Assembly: GCA_051880035.1 (NCBI GenBank)
Contig: JBJENE010000049.1
Location: 1 to 64,000 of the forward strand
Length of the DNA stretch: 64,000 bases
From: Eshraghiella sp051880035
Lineage (GTDB): Bacteria > Bacillota > Clostridia > Lachnospirales > Lachnospiraceae
Reading direction: 5' to 3'
A program made the translations under genes and the position numbers. How positions within the stretch are numbered: position 1 is the first letter of the stretch; each line of letters starts with the position of its first letter. Of this stretch, positions 8,813 through 18,271 are shown piece by piece. The notes below the pieces were generated by a model. The model was given only the letters and a program-made list of their open reading frames with translations, ran no database searches and was not told where the DNA came from.

Positions 8813-9415
8813 ATGAAAATAATAGGTATTACCGGTGGTGTCGGATCAGGTAAATCAACTGTTCTTAATATTTTAAAATCCCTTTGCAACTGCGAAATAA
8901 TTATGGCAGATGATGTGGCAAAGGAACTTATGAAAAAAGGCGGTCCCATAACAAAGGACGCTGTAAGGCTTTTCGGAGAAAATGCCTACAAAGAGGATAA
9001 CAGCCTTAATACGCCTTTTATGGCTGATAAAATGTATCGGAATGAAGCCCTTCGGAAAGAATGGTCTTCCATAGTTCATCCGGCTGTAAACAGACATATA
9101 TTTGAATTGATTGAAAAATACAGAAATACAGTTGGTTTGGACTTTGTGTTTATTGAAGCCGCACTTCTTATCGAAAATAATTACGATAAAATATGTGATG
9201 AAATCTGGTATGTATATGCCGATGAAAACGAACGGATGAAAAGGCTTGTTGATAACAGAGGATATTCAGAAGATAAGGTGAAAAGTATTTTTGCCGCCCA
9301 GATGAGTGATGACATGTATAAAAGCCACTGCGGTTTCATTATTGATAACAGTAAAGGCGTTGAATATACAAGACATATTCTACAAAATAAGCTGGAAGAA
9401 TATAGTGCCATATGA
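8813..9415 (+). CDS. coaE: Dephospho-CoA kinase
   Basis: This 200-aa P-loop kinase catalyses the last step of coenzyme A synthesis, phosphorylating dephospho-CoA at the ribose 3' hydroxyl. The Walker A motif GGVGSGKST is at residues 8-16; DDVAKELM and VFIEAALLIENN match CoaE substrate and lid regions. Length is normal. The ATG follows directly after the polA stop codon, so translation is likely coupled. Confidence 0.95.
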   Translation: MKIIGITGGVGSGKSTVLNILKSLCNCEIIMADDVAKELMKKGGPITKDAVRLFGENAYKEDNSLNTPFMADKMYRNEALRKEWSSIVHPAVNRHIFELIEKYRNTVGLDFVFIEAALLIENNYDKICDEIWYVYADENERMKRLVDNRGYSEDKVKSIFAAQMSDDMYKSHCGFIIDNSKGVEYTRHILQNKLEEYSAI

Positions 9416-9421
9416 TATAAT
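9413..9421 (+). promoter_or_regulatory. Possible extended -10 promoter for the FtsA-like gene
   Basis: TGATATAAT is a perfect extended -10 overlapping the coaE stop codon. No good -35 box is seen. The ~75-nt leader that would follow contains small inverted repeats (TATGC GAA GCATA; CCTA TCGGG TAGG). Confidence 0.4.
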
Positions 9422-9496
9422 AAAAAGAAGTATGCGAAGCATATTCATCGCGAGCGGCGAATGCCTATCGGGTAGGAATTTTTACGGAGGATTTTC

Positions 9497-11545
9497 ATGA
9501 CAGATATTGTTAAATGTCCGGAACAGTTCGTTTTCGGACTTGATATTGGAACAAGAAGCATTGTTGGAACCGTAGGATATATGGATAATTACGGGTTTCA
9601 TGTTATTGCAATGGATATAAAAGAACATGACACCAGAGCTATGTTGGACGGACAGGTGCACGATATCGCTAAGGTTGCTGAAGAAATCGTAATTGTCAGG
9701 AAAAATCTTGAAGCCAAAATCGGCAGACCGTTAAAGCAGGTATGTATTGCAGCTGCCGGAAGAGTACTTAGAACAATAACCGTTAAATCACAGGTAACTT
9801 TTGAGGATGATCATAAAATTACTGATGAAGATATATATAATCTGGATTTTTCAGGGGTTGAACTTGCCCACCGTCAGATTAATGAGCAGGAAGGTAATAT
9901 TAATTTCTACTGTGTAGGATATACTCCGGTTAAATATTTTCTTAATGATTATGAAATCGGCAATCTTGAAGGTCATAAAGGATCCAGAATAGCGGTTGAA
10001 CTTCTTGCCACATTTCTGCCCGAAGAAGTGGTTGATGGTTTATACGCATCAGTTGAGAAAGCAGGGCTTGAGGTTGCCAATCTTACATTGGAGCCGATAG
10101 CGGCAATGAATGTAGCCATTCCCGAACAATACAGATTGTTAAATATCGCACTTGTGGATGTGGGCGCAGGAACCTCCGATATTTGTATTACAAGGGACGG
10201 AAGCGTAGTGGCTTACGGAATGATTCCGAGTGCCGGAGATGAAATATCCGAAATAATTGCCAAACATTACCTGGTAGATTTTACCTGTGCCGAGAAGCTG
10301 AAACTTGCGGCAGGCGGCAGGAAAAATGTCAGTTTTAAAGATATAATGGGTATGAAACACAGTGTATCACCGGAAGAAATCAAGACGGTTACTACACCTG
10401 TTGCCGGCAGACTTGCCGAGGATGTGGCCGGCAAAATAATCGAACTTAACGGAGGAAAGGCTGTAAGCGCCGTATTTATTGTAGGAGGCGGAGGCAAGAT
10501 TCCGGGATTTTCCTCACTTCTTGCCAAAAGCCTGTCGCTTCCGGAAGAGAGAGTTGCATTAAGAGGTAAGGAAGTGCTTGGCGGCGTGGAATTTGCAGTA
10601 ACCAATGTGAAAAAGGATTCCCTGTTTGTAACTCCTATAGGAATATGTATCAATTATTACAACCAGAAGAATAATTTTATATATGTGACTGTTAACGGAG
10701 ACAGGATTAAGCTTTACGATAACAGCAGACTAACTGTCGTGGATGCAATTATGCAGGCTGATTATCCTAACGATAAGCTTTTTCCGAGAAGAGGAGAACC
10801 GGTTTCTTATACTCTTAACGGAACAGCCCGTATGATAAGGGGAACAATGGGAGAACCTGCCGTAATCCTTAAAAACGGCAAAGAAGCCAGCATGAATACT
10901 CCTGTCGAAAAAAATGACTACATAGATATAACGGAGTCCACGATAGGAAATTCTGTGGAACTAAGAATTGAAGAGCTTCCGGAATACAAATCAACAATTT
11001 CATTTTATGTTAATGACATTCGTATTACATGCCCTAAATTTGCATATGTTAACGGAGTTCTTGAAAGCGAAAACTATATAATCAGAAATAATGATGACAT
11101 TGTCATGGAAAATTATTATACAGTAGGTCAGCTGTTTGAATTTATGGATATAAATCCTGATGAAGCGGATATTATGGTTAACAATGAAGCGGCTGATATT
11201 AATACGCTTGTATATGAGAATTTTTCAGTTAAATATGTTATTAACAGTGTGCCTGAAGATACACACGGGTCAACAGAGCCTGTTAATGAAGAAGAACCCG
11301 TAAAGATAACTGATCCTGTACATAAGAATGACAGTGACAGTATGGATTTTCCTATTACGGTTAACGGCACCAAAGTTATACTAAAGAACAAAAAAGAATA
11401 CAAATTCGTTGATGTTTTTGATTTCTATCCGTTTGACATGACTAAGATGGGCGGAAACGAACTTGTTACCCGAATCAACGGAGTAAAGGCTGAATTTACG
11501 GATATTCTTCCTCCGAATGCAGGAGTAGATTTGTACTGGAATTGA
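9497..11545 (+). CDS. FtsA-domain (actin-fold) protein with long C-terminal extension
   Basis: This 682-aa protein has an actin/HSP70-fold ATPase core in the first ~390 residues: phosphate 1 FGLDIGTRSIVG near residue 13, phosphate 2 ALVDVGAGTSDICI near 218, adenosine motif FIVGGGGKIPGF near 330. The order matches FtsA/PilM, which tether filaments to the membrane. Unlike classical FtsA (about 420 aa) there is no obvious C-terminal amphipathic helix; instead ~290 residues look like tandem small beta-rich units (IYVTVNGDRIKL, SFYVNDIRITC, PITVNGTKVILK). SD ACGGAGG lies 7-8 nt upstream. It lies between coaE and a diguanylate cyclase and away from ftsZ, so it may be a paralog with its own role. 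Confidence 0.82.
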   Translation: MTDIVKCPEQFVFGLDIGTRSIVGTVGYMDNYGFHVIAMDIKEHDTRAMLDGQVHDIAKVAEEIVIVRKNLEAKIGRPLKQVCIAAAGRVLRTITVKSQVTFEDDHKITDEDIYNLDFSGVELAHRQINEQEGNINFYCVGYTPVKYFLNDYEIGNLEGHKGSRIAVELLATFLPEEVVDGLYASVEKAGLEVANLTLEPIAAMNVAIPEQYRLLNIALVDVGAGTSDICITRDGSVVAYGMIPSAGDEISEIIAKHYLVDFTCAEKLKLAAGGRKNVSFKDIMGMKHSVSPEEIKTVTTPVAGRLAEDVAGKIIELNGGKAVSAVFIVGGGGKIPGFSSLLAKSLSLPEERVALRGKEVLGGVEFAVTNVKKDSLFVTPIGICINYYNQKNNFIYVTVNGDRIKLYDNSRLTVVDAIMQADYPNDKLFPRRGEPVSYTLNGTARMIRGTMGEPAVILKNGKEASMNTPVEKNDYIDITESTIGNSVELRIEELPEYKSTISFYVNDIRITCPKFAYVNGVLESENYIIRNNDDIVMENYYTVGQLFEFMDINPDEADIMVNNEAADINTLVYENFSVKYVINSVPEDTHGSTEPVNEEEPVKITDPVHKNDSDSMDFPITVNGTKVILKNKKEYKFVDVFDFYPFDMTKMGGNELVTRINGVKAEFTDILPPNAGVDLYWN

Positions 11546-11561
11546 TAAAAGGATTGAAACT

Positions 11562-13277
11562 ATGCAGAATAAAGAACAGATATTGGAAATACAAAAGAAA
11601 TTTTCCAGACAGCATCTGGTAATTTTTATAGGCATTCTTATTTTTATCAGTATTAATCTGATAATGAACAATCGTATAAGAGGCCTTAATTATGTACCTT
11701 GTGCAGTTATTACGGCAGTATTGCTGGCGGATGTTCTGATATCCTATATGTCATTTTTTCATTCATATGTAATGCTTTTGATAATTCGTGCAGCAGAAAT
11801 TGTTATTTCGGGTCTGTGTATAAGCAATATAGGCGCCGAAGGCGCCGGAGGCATTACGGATATAATAATAATACTCATTTATGCCATGTTTATTATTGAA
11901 TTTGCATATGCGTGTGATTTTACAATAATTTTTTACAAGATGATATCATCTTTTCTCGGAGCGTCTCCGTTCATTACCGAAATATTTATAGGTCTGATCC
12001 AAAAATATGAAAATATTTCCGTGTATGTAATGAGTTATATGCTTTTATCCATTTTTTTGTTTTTCATACTGATGACATTGTTTTCAATTATCGGCTATAT
12101 CCAGGGTAAAACAGAACAAATTATTTTTGCAAAAGACCGCCTTATTGACAGGGCTAAGGATAACTATGAAAGAATAGATGACAACCAGAAAAACCTGGTG
12201 TTATTGAACGAGCAGCTGGGAGTTAAGAAATACGAGTTGGAAGAAGCCAACAGAAAGATTAATACCGCCAATGAAGATGCCAAACTTCAGAACAGCCTGT
12301 TAAAAGTATTAATATCATCCATGGATGCCGATGAACTGAACCGGGAATCCGGAAAGATTTTCTGCGATAATTTTGATTTGTGTTACGCCGGAATGATTTA
12401 TATTGATAAAGAGACAAAGAATATTGATTCCAACGGAATTGAAAGCATTTTTACCGAAACGGAACTGGATGATTTCTACGGATTTTTCCTTAGTGAGGCA
12501 TTTATTTTTGAACATAAACACCTGGAAAGCTGTTTTATTCAGAACAATATATCATATGATGAATTCCCTTTCTTTGAAAACGCAGGCGTCCATTCTGTTG
12601 TGGCCAAAGCTTTCAGCGGAAGAAATGAACATATTTCGGGAGTGTATATTCTTTTAAGCCGTAAAATAAATACATTTGAATCAAAAGATAAGCTTTGTGA
12701 GAATATTTTTGCCCAGATGGAAGTAGCCATACAGAATATTTATCTGTACGATAAAGTTCAGGAAATGTCCATCCGGGATGGTCTTAGCGGATTATATAAC
12801 AGAAGATATCTGAACCTGTATTTTAATCGTGAATTTATTAACAATAAAAATGTTTCCGATTTCTCTGTTGCCATGATAGACATTGACCATTTCAAGAGCA
12901 TCAATGACCGTTTCGGGCATCTTTTCGGAGATCATGCAATTAAGACGGTTGCATCAATTATCCGCGAATTTGCAACATCCAATGACGGCATGGCATTCAG
13001 ATACGGAGGAGAAGAGTTTGTGGTTATTTTAAAAAATAAAAATATTGACGAATCCTCCGAAATTATGGAAAAACTCAGAAATCATGTTAAAAACACCGGA
13101 ATTTCAGGTGACAATATAAATGTATCTGTAACGATAAGCATCGGACTTTCTTCATATCCGGACATTACAAAAGATATATCCGGAATTATTGACAGAGCAG
13201 ATAAAGCAATGTATTATTCAAAGCAGCATGGTCGTGACAGGCTTACAATAGATATTAAAGACGGAGAATTATCATGA
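11562..13277 (+). CDS. Membrane diguanylate cyclase (GGDEF domain)
   Basis: This 571-aa protein has an N-terminal membrane module of about six helices (residues 20-185), a short coiled coil (about 190-245), a GAF-like region (about 245-400) and a C-terminal GGDEF domain starting at DGLSGLYNRRYL. The active-site loop reads GGEEF at about 482-486, so cyclic di-GMP synthesis from two GTP is predicted. The product-inhibition I-site RxxD, expected just upstream, reads TSND and appears lost. No EAL domain is present. The stop overlaps the start of the next gene by 4 bp. Confidence 0.92.
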   Translation: MQNKEQILEIQKKFSRQHLVIFIGILIFISINLIMNNRIRGLNYVPCAVITAVLLADVLISYMSFFHSYVMLLIIRAAEIVISGLCISNIGAEGAGGITDIIIILIYAMFIIEFAYACDFTIIFYKMISSFLGASPFITEIFIGLIQKYENISVYVMSYMLLSIFLFFILMTLFSIIGYIQGKTEQIIFAKDRLIDRAKDNYERIDDNQKNLVLLNEQLGVKKYELEEANRKINTANEDAKLQNSLLKVLISSMDADELNRESGKIFCDNFDLCYAGMIYIDKETKNIDSNGIESIFTETELDDFYGFFLSEAFIFEHKHLESCFIQNNISYDEFPFFENAGVHSVVAKAFSGRNEHISGVYILLSRKINTFESKDKLCENIFAQMEVAIQNIYLYDKVQEMSIRDGLSGLYNRRYLNLYFNREFINNKNVSDFSVAMIDIDHFKSINDRFGHLFGDHAIKTVASIIREFATSNDGMAFRYGGEEFVVILKNKNIDESSEIMEKLRNHVKNTGISGDNINVSVTISIGLSSYPDITKDISGIIDRADKAMYYSKQHGRDRLTIDIKDGELS

Positions 13278-14071
13278 GAATGATGAGCATTGCCAGCGGA
13301 AGCAGCGGCAACTGTATTTACATAGGGACAGACCAAACCCATATTCTTATAGATGACGGAATAAGTAAAAAAAGAGTTCTTGAGGGTCTTAAAAGACTTG
13401 ATTTGAGCATGTCGGATATCGATGCAATTCTGATAACACATGAGCATGATGACCACATAAGAGGACTGGGTGTGTTGGAAAGACATTCTGTCACACCGAT
13501 ATACGGGACAAAAGGTGTTCTGAAATATATTTCCGGTAACAAAAATCTCGGAAATATGCCGGAGGGAATTTATCATCCGATAGAAGCCGGACAAGCTTTT
13601 AAAATCAAAGATCTTGAAATTAAAACCGTATCGGTTTCCCATGATGCCATAGATCCGATAGCATATACATTTGAATCCGGAAATAAAAGAGCCGGCATAT
13701 GCACGGATTTGGGCGAATATTCAGACAGTATTGTGGAAGCGTTTTCAGGGCTTAATACAATGCTAATAGAATCCAACCATGATAAAAATATGCTTTTAAC
13801 GGGGCCGTATCCTTATATGTTGAAACAGCGTATTATGGGAAATAAAGGGCATCTTTCCAACGAAGACTGCGGAAGACTTTTAGGTTCGGTTTTAAATGAC
13901 GGAATCGAGCATATTTTTCTAGGGCATCTAAGCAAGGAAAATAATTTTCCGGACCTTGCATATGAAACGGTCCGAATGGAAATAAACCTTGGAGATAACG
14001 AATACAAGGCGGAAGATTTTGACATAAAAGTAGCCGGCAGGGATGCGCCTTCCGATATAGTTACAATATAA
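13274..14071 (+). CDS. MBL-fold metallo-hydrolase, YycJ/WalJ type
   Basis: This 265-aa protein has the metallo-beta-lactamase motif THEHDDH (about residues 54-60) that binds two metal ions, preceded by ASGSSGNCIYI, a family hallmark of YycJ/WalJ proteins. WalJ-type proteins are thought to be DNA 5'-3' exonucleases linked to repair, but here the gene is not next to walRK. It overlaps the diguanylate cyclase gene by ATGA. A potential hairpin (14087-14105) without a U-run follows. Confidence 0.88.
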   Translation: MRMMSIASGSSGNCIYIGTDQTHILIDDGISKKRVLEGLKRLDLSMSDIDAILITHEHDDHIRGLGVLERHSVTPIYGTKGVLKYISGNKNLGNMPEGIYHPIEAGQAFKIKDLEIKTVSVSHDAIDPIAYTFESGNKRAGICTDLGEYSDSIVEAFSGLNTMLIESNHDKNMLLTGPYPYMLKQRIMGNKGHLSNEDCGRLLGSVLNDGIEHIFLGHLSKENNFPDLAYETVRMEINLGDNEYKAEDFDIKVAGRDAPSDIVTI

Positions 14072-14133
14072 TTTTAAAATTACATTAATATATGCCGTTT
14101 TCCGGACGGCAGTGAAAAAGGAGATTAATTACA

Positions 14134-14406
14134 ATGAACAAAGTTATTATTACGGTAGTAGGTAAAGATACTGTAGGAATTATCGCGAAGGTCTGCACAT
14201 ACCTGGCCGAATCTCATATTAATATTCTGGATATTTCACAGACCATAGTACAGGAATATTTTAATATGATGATGATTGTTGATGCCAACAATTCAGAAAA
14301 ATCCCTTGCAGAAGTGATTTCGGATTTGGATGAAATAGGCTCACAAATCGGTGTCGTAATCAAATGCCAGAGAGAAGAAATTTTTGATAAAATGCACAGA
14401 ATCTAA
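14134..14406 (+). CDS. ACT domain protein (UPF0237 family)
   Basis: This 90-aa protein is essentially one ACT domain (NKVIITVVGKDTVGIIAKVC at the N-terminus), a fold that usually binds amino acids or other small ligands. It is followed 20 bp later by a DUF711/PFL-like protein, a pairing conserved in many Firmicutes and archaea. The SD AAAGGAG lies well placed before the ATG. Its ligand is unknown; regulation of its neighbour is the natural guess. Confidence 0.9.
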   Translation: MNKVIITVVGKDTVGIIAKVCTYLAESHINILDISQTIVQEYFNMMMIVDANNSEKSLAEVISDLDEIGSQIGVVIKCQREEIFDKMHRI

Positions 14407-14426
14407 GTTGAAAGGATACCGGAATA

Positions 14427-15791
14427 ATGATTAACATATACGAAGTTAATGAAACCAATGAAATGATAGAAAAAGAAAACCTTGATGTGCGTACAATCAC
14501 ATTGGGTATTAATCTTTTGGACTGCGCTTCGGACGATTTGGAAAAAGTCAAAGAGAACATATACAATAAGATCACTTCACTGGCTAAAGACCTTGTTAAA
14601 ACAGGTCAGGATATAGAAAAAGAGTTCGGAATTCCGATTGTAAATAAAAGAATTTCAATCACACCGATTTCCCTGGTGGGACAGAATGCCTGCAAAACAC
14701 CGGATGATTATGTAGAAATTGCCAAAACCCTTGATAAAGCGGCCCACGAAGTGGGAGTGAATTTTATCGGTGGTTATTCAGCCATAGTAAGCAAAGGAAT
14801 GACAAGAAGCGACGAACTTCTTATCCGCTCTATTCCAAAGGCCCTTGCCACAACAGAGCTTATTTGCAGCTCCGTTAATGTAGGATCCACCAAAACCGGA
14901 ATTAACATGGATGCGGTGCGTCTTCTGGGAGATATAATTAAAGAAACCGCAAACCTTACCAAAGACAATGATTCTTTAGGATGTGCCAAGTTTGTGGCTC
15001 TTTGCAATGCACCTGATGATAATCCTTTCATGGCAGGAGCGTTTCATGGAGTTTCCGAAGCAGACGCAATAATCAATGTGGGAGTCAGCGGTCCCGGAGT
15101 AGTTAAATATGCATTACATAACCTTAAGAATGCTGATTTTGAGGAGCTTTGCGAAACAATCAAAAAGACTGCCTTCAAAATAACCAGAGTGGGACAATTG
15201 GTGGCTCAGGAAGCCTCCAAGAGACTTAACATTCCTTTTGGAATTATAGATTTGTCTCTTGCTCCAACACCGGCGGTAGGAGATTCGGTTGCCGAAATCC
15301 TTGAAGAGATTGGACTTGAGCGGGCCGGAGCACCGGGAACAACCGCAGCACTTGCGCTTCTTAACGACCAGGTAAAAAAGGGCGGTGTTATGGCATCTTC
15401 ATATGTAGGAGGATTAAGCGGAGCATTTATTCCTGTCAGTGAAGATCAGGGAATGATTGATGCAGTTAAAGAAGGATCTCTTACAATTGAAAAGCTTGAA
15501 GCAATGACTTGTGTATGCTCGGTAGGATTGGATATGATTGCAATTCCGGGAGATACTACGGCAGAAACCATTTCCGGCATCATTGCCGACGAGGCAGCAA
15601 TCGGTATGGTTAATCAGAAAACAACAGCTGTAAGAATTATTCCTGCAATTGGCAAAAAAGCAGGAGATATGGTGGAATTCGGAGGCCTTTTGGGATATGC
15701 TCCGGTAATGCCTGTAAACACTTTCGACTGCTCTGCATTTGTCAACAGAAAAGGAAGAATCCCGGCACCAATCCACAGTTTCAAAAATTAA
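14427..15791 (+). CDS. PFL family protein (DUF711/UPF0210)
   Basis: This 454-aa protein matches the UPF0210/DUF711 family in length and in glycine-rich segments such as GGYSAIVSKGMT, NVGVSGPGVVKYAL and APTPAVGDSVAEIL. Relatives have a fold related to pyruvate formate-lyase/ribonucleotide reductase barrels, but no enzymatic activity is established, and I see no glycyl-radical motif of the true PFL type. It probably forms a functional pair with the preceding ACT protein. It converges with tmcAL with only 5 bp between the stops. Confidence 0.9.
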   Translation: MINIYEVNETNEMIEKENLDVRTITLGINLLDCASDDLEKVKENIYNKITSLAKDLVKTGQDIEKEFGIPIVNKRISITPISLVGQNACKTPDDYVEIAKTLDKAAHEVGVNFIGGYSAIVSKGMTRSDELLIRSIPKALATTELICSSVNVGSTKTGINMDAVRLLGDIIKETANLTKDNDSLGCAKFVALCNAPDDNPFMAGAFHGVSEADAIINVGVSGPGVVKYALHNLKNADFEELCETIKKTAFKITRVGQLVAQEASKRLNIPFGIIDLSLAPTPAVGDSVAEILEEIGLERAGAPGTTAALALLNDQVKKGGVMASSYVGGLSGAFIPVSEDQGMIDAVKEGSLTIEKLEAMTCVCSVGLDMIAIPGDTTAETISGIIADEAAIGMVNQKTTAVRIIPAIGKKAGDMVEFGGLLGYAPVMPVNTFDCSAFVNRKGRIPAPIHSFKN

Positions 15792-15796
15792 AGCAT

Positions 15797-17050
15797 TTAT
15801 TCAAGGATTACAGGTTTACTTCTGTAATCATCATTGATAGTTGAACCGTATTTTGAATTAATAATAAGTCTGTAAACAGCAGATGCGTCCAGATCTTTTC
15901 TGAAAAGGGCATATTGTTTTTGGGAAAGTATCTTAAATGCATCTGCTGTATTGACGATAACAGGAATTTCGGATGATTTTCTGCAATTGTTGAGAAAAAT
16001 CCTGCCCATGCCGTTAAATCCCAGAATCTTTGCATAAGAAGGATAATTGCTGTCAAAAAGATTATTCATAAAAGATGTTTTTATATCTAAAATAATATGA
16101 ATTAAAGCTCTTTGTATTCTTGTATATGTCAGTTCCCGGCTTTTCATTTGTTCCGCAATATCAGAATAACTTAATATTTCATTCCGGGATAATATCCTGA
16201 TGATTTTATCAGCCATGCTTTTATTCCAATCGGAGTATTCTGTAAGTATGTCTTTATTTGTATTTAAAGCGTATTGTAACATTAAAGATATATCATCAGG
16301 CATAACAGGAAACTTCTTGCCGTATTCTTTAAGATACATATCGTGCAAACTTTCATCACAATTACTAATAAATTCATCAAAATTACCTTTTTCAAGCAGT
16401 TTTCGAAGTGCAGTAGCACTTGGATAACCTTCATTTATCTCCGTATCATGATATCCGCTTCCGACTCTTTTAATCCCGATCGGAACAATATCTGAACATG
16501 TGGCATGTAAAGCTTTTAAGTATTCAATTCCCAGAATATTATTAGGTGATGATATCAAAGAAGATACATAAGGCAGTAAACTCTTTTCATATGAAGATGC
16601 ATATTCAAAAAGAGCTTTTTGTCTTGCAGCCGGAATTCCTATTCCTTCCGAAATATATTTTTTTAAAAGAATGCGGTAATTATCAGGCTCATCAGATAAA
16701 ATTTCTGCAATGTTCTTTAACGGATTTATATCATTCCCTTCAATTCCGAATGCAAGATAATCAATATTATTAAGTCCGTTAAATAAAGAGATTGCACCAT
16801 GGGCAAAAACCGGAGCACTTGCCGTTGCATATGCAGCAGGAAGTTCAATGACAAGGTCTGCGCCGCCTTTTAAGGCACATTCCGTACGAAAATATTTGTC
16901 TGCAACCGAAGGCTCACCGCGCTGTACGAAGTTTCCGCTCATCAGAACAACCGCACAGTCTGCACCTGATTCTTTTTTTGCCATGTCTATATGATATTTA
17001 TGTCCGTTATGGAACGGATTATATTCAGCTATTATTCCGACTGTCTTCAT
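15797..17050 (-). CDS. tmcAL: tRNA(Met) cytidine acetate ligase
   Basis: This 417-aa minus-strand protein begins MKTVGIIAEYNPFHNGHKYH, the nucleotidyltransferase HxGH-type motif (FHNGH) of the TmcAL/YlbM family. These enzymes activate acetate with ATP and acetylate the wobble cytidine of elongator tRNA-Met. The motif GSGYHDTEINEGYPSATALR near residues 185-205 also fits. SD GGAG lies 7 nt before the start. It is divergent from pta-ackA, which make acetyl phosphate and acetate; a link through acetate supply is possible but speculative. Confidence 0.93.
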   Translation of the reverse strand: MKTVGIIAEYNPFHNGHKYHIDMAKKESGADCAVVLMSGNFVQRGEPSVADKYFRTECALKGGADLVIELPAAYATASAPVFAHGAISLFNGLNNIDYLAFGIEGNDINPLKNIAEILSDEPDNYRILLKKYISEGIGIPAARQKALFEYASSYEKSLLPYVSSLISSPNNILGIEYLKALHATCSDIVPIGIKRVGSGYHDTEINEGYPSATALRKLLEKGNFDEFISNCDESLHDMYLKEYGKKFPVMPDDISLMLQYALNTNKDILTEYSDWNKSMADKIIRILSRNEILSYSDIAEQMKSRELTYTRIQRALIHIILDIKTSFMNNLFDSNYPSYAKILGFNGMGRIFLNNCRKSSEIPVIVNTADAFKILSQKQYALFRKDLDASAVYRLIINSKYGSTINDDYRSKPVILE

Positions 17051-17141
17051 TTTATTCTCCGAATTATTTTTACAAATATAAACTATTAGTATTATAAATC
17101 ATAATTTTAATAAATCATATATCTAAAATAAATATTTTTTC

Positions 17142-17170
17142 TTGTATCCGACACGCATTCGGTTTATAAT
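17142..17170 (+). promoter_or_regulatory. Sigma-A promoter of pta-ackA
   Basis: TTGTAT (17142-17147), 17-bp spacer, TATAAT (17165-17170). The leader is about 68 nt. No convincing CcpA (cre) box is visible in the 194-bp divergent intergenic region, which otherwise holds only AT-rich DNA and the unresolved tmcAL promoter. Confidence 0.65.
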
Positions 17171-17244
17171 ATAAGCATATGTGTGACGAAATATTCATAC
17201 AATTTTTGACAGGCCAATAACGAGAGAAAGGGGTCATTTTTGAA

Positions 17245-18243
17245 ATGGCATTTATTGACAAAATCAAAGCAAAAGCAAGAGCAGACAAGAAACGGATTGT
17301 CCTTCCCGAAGGAATGGACAGAAGAATATGGGAAGCAGCCTGCACTATCGTTAAAGAAGATTTGGCTGATATAACCGTTATTGCCAAGCCTGAGGATGTT
17401 CTGGCTAACACTAAGGGACTTGACCTTACGGGAATTACCATTATTGATCCGCTGTCATCAGATAAATTGGAGCGGTACATAATGGATTTAACTGAATTGC
17501 GTAGAATGAAAGGTATGACACCTGAAGAGGCAAAGGAGCTTCTTACCACTGATTATGTTTACTATGCATGTATGATGCTCAGGGAGAATGAAGCAGACGG
17601 TGTTGTATCAGGAGCATGTCATTCTACAGCCAATACATTAAGACCGGCTTTACAGCTTGTCAAGGCAAGACCGGAAGCCACTCTTGTATCTGCGTTTTTT
17701 ATAATGGTTGTACCTGACTGTCCATACGGAAGTAACGGAACATTTTTATTTGGAGACTGCGGGCTTGAACAGAATCCTGATTCCGAAAGACTGGCTCATA
17801 TTGCGGTTGATTCGGCACATTCATTTGCAAAGCTTGTGGAGGAGGAACCTAAAGTTGCATTTTTATCCCATTCAACAATGGGAAGTGCCCGTCATCCTGA
17901 CATAGATAAAGTTACAAATGCGGTTAAGCTTGCAAAAGAGCTGGCTCCTGATGTACTTATAGACGGAGAGCTTCAGTTTGATGCGGCAATCGTTCCGGAA
18001 GTTGCGGCTATGAAAGCTCCTGACAGTCCTGTGGCAGGTCATGCCAATGTAATCATCTTCCCTGATCTGGATGCAGGAAATATCGGATACAAGCTTGTGC
18101 AGCGTCTTGCAAAAGCGGAAGCATACGGACCGGTTACACAGGGAATCAACAGACCGGTTAACGACCTTTCAAGAGGATGCTCACCTTCCGATATAGTTGG
18201 AGTAGTTGCACTGACAGCAGTTCAGTCACAGCTTGGAATATAA
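17245..18243 (+). CDS. pta: Phosphate acetyltransferase
   Basis: This 332-aa protein is the short (Pta domain only) form: acetyl-CoA + phosphate to acetyl phosphate + CoA. Characteristic segments are RIVLPEGMDRRIWEAA, GAVSG-type ADGVVSGACHSTANTLRPAL and NVIIFPDLDAGNIGYKLVQR. An SD-like AAAGGGG precedes ATG 17245. It is followed 28 bp later by ackA, forming the ATP-yielding acetate pathway of a fermenter. Confidence 0.97.
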   Translation: MAFIDKIKAKARADKKRIVLPEGMDRRIWEAACTIVKEDLADITVIAKPEDVLANTKGLDLTGITIIDPLSSDKLERYIMDLTELRRMKGMTPEEAKELLTTDYVYYACMMLRENEADGVVSGACHSTANTLRPALQLVKARPEATLVSAFFIMVVPDCPYGSNGTFLFGDCGLEQNPDSERLAHIAVDSAHSFAKLVEEEPKVAFLSHSTMGSARHPDIDKVTNAVKLAKELAPDVLIDGELQFDAAIVPEVAAMKAPDSPVAGHANVIIFPDLDAGNIGYKLVQRLAKAEAYGPVTQGINRPVNDLSRGCSPSDIVGVVALTAVQSQLGI

Positions 18244-18271
18244 TTAATTTTATCAAAGAGGAATATGAATC

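Noticed and set aside
11699..11899. Arginine-rich open frame inside the diguanylate cyclase gene
   Set aside because: Out-of-frame reading of a low-complexity stretch; no SD.
14087..14105. Hairpin TGCCGTTTTCCGGACGGCA before the ACT gene as terminator
   Set aside because: No U-run follows; it is followed by AAAAAGGAG, the SD of the next gene.
17051..17244. CcpA (cre) site in the pta-tmcAL intergenic region
   Set aside because: No sequence close enough to the cre consensus was found by eye.
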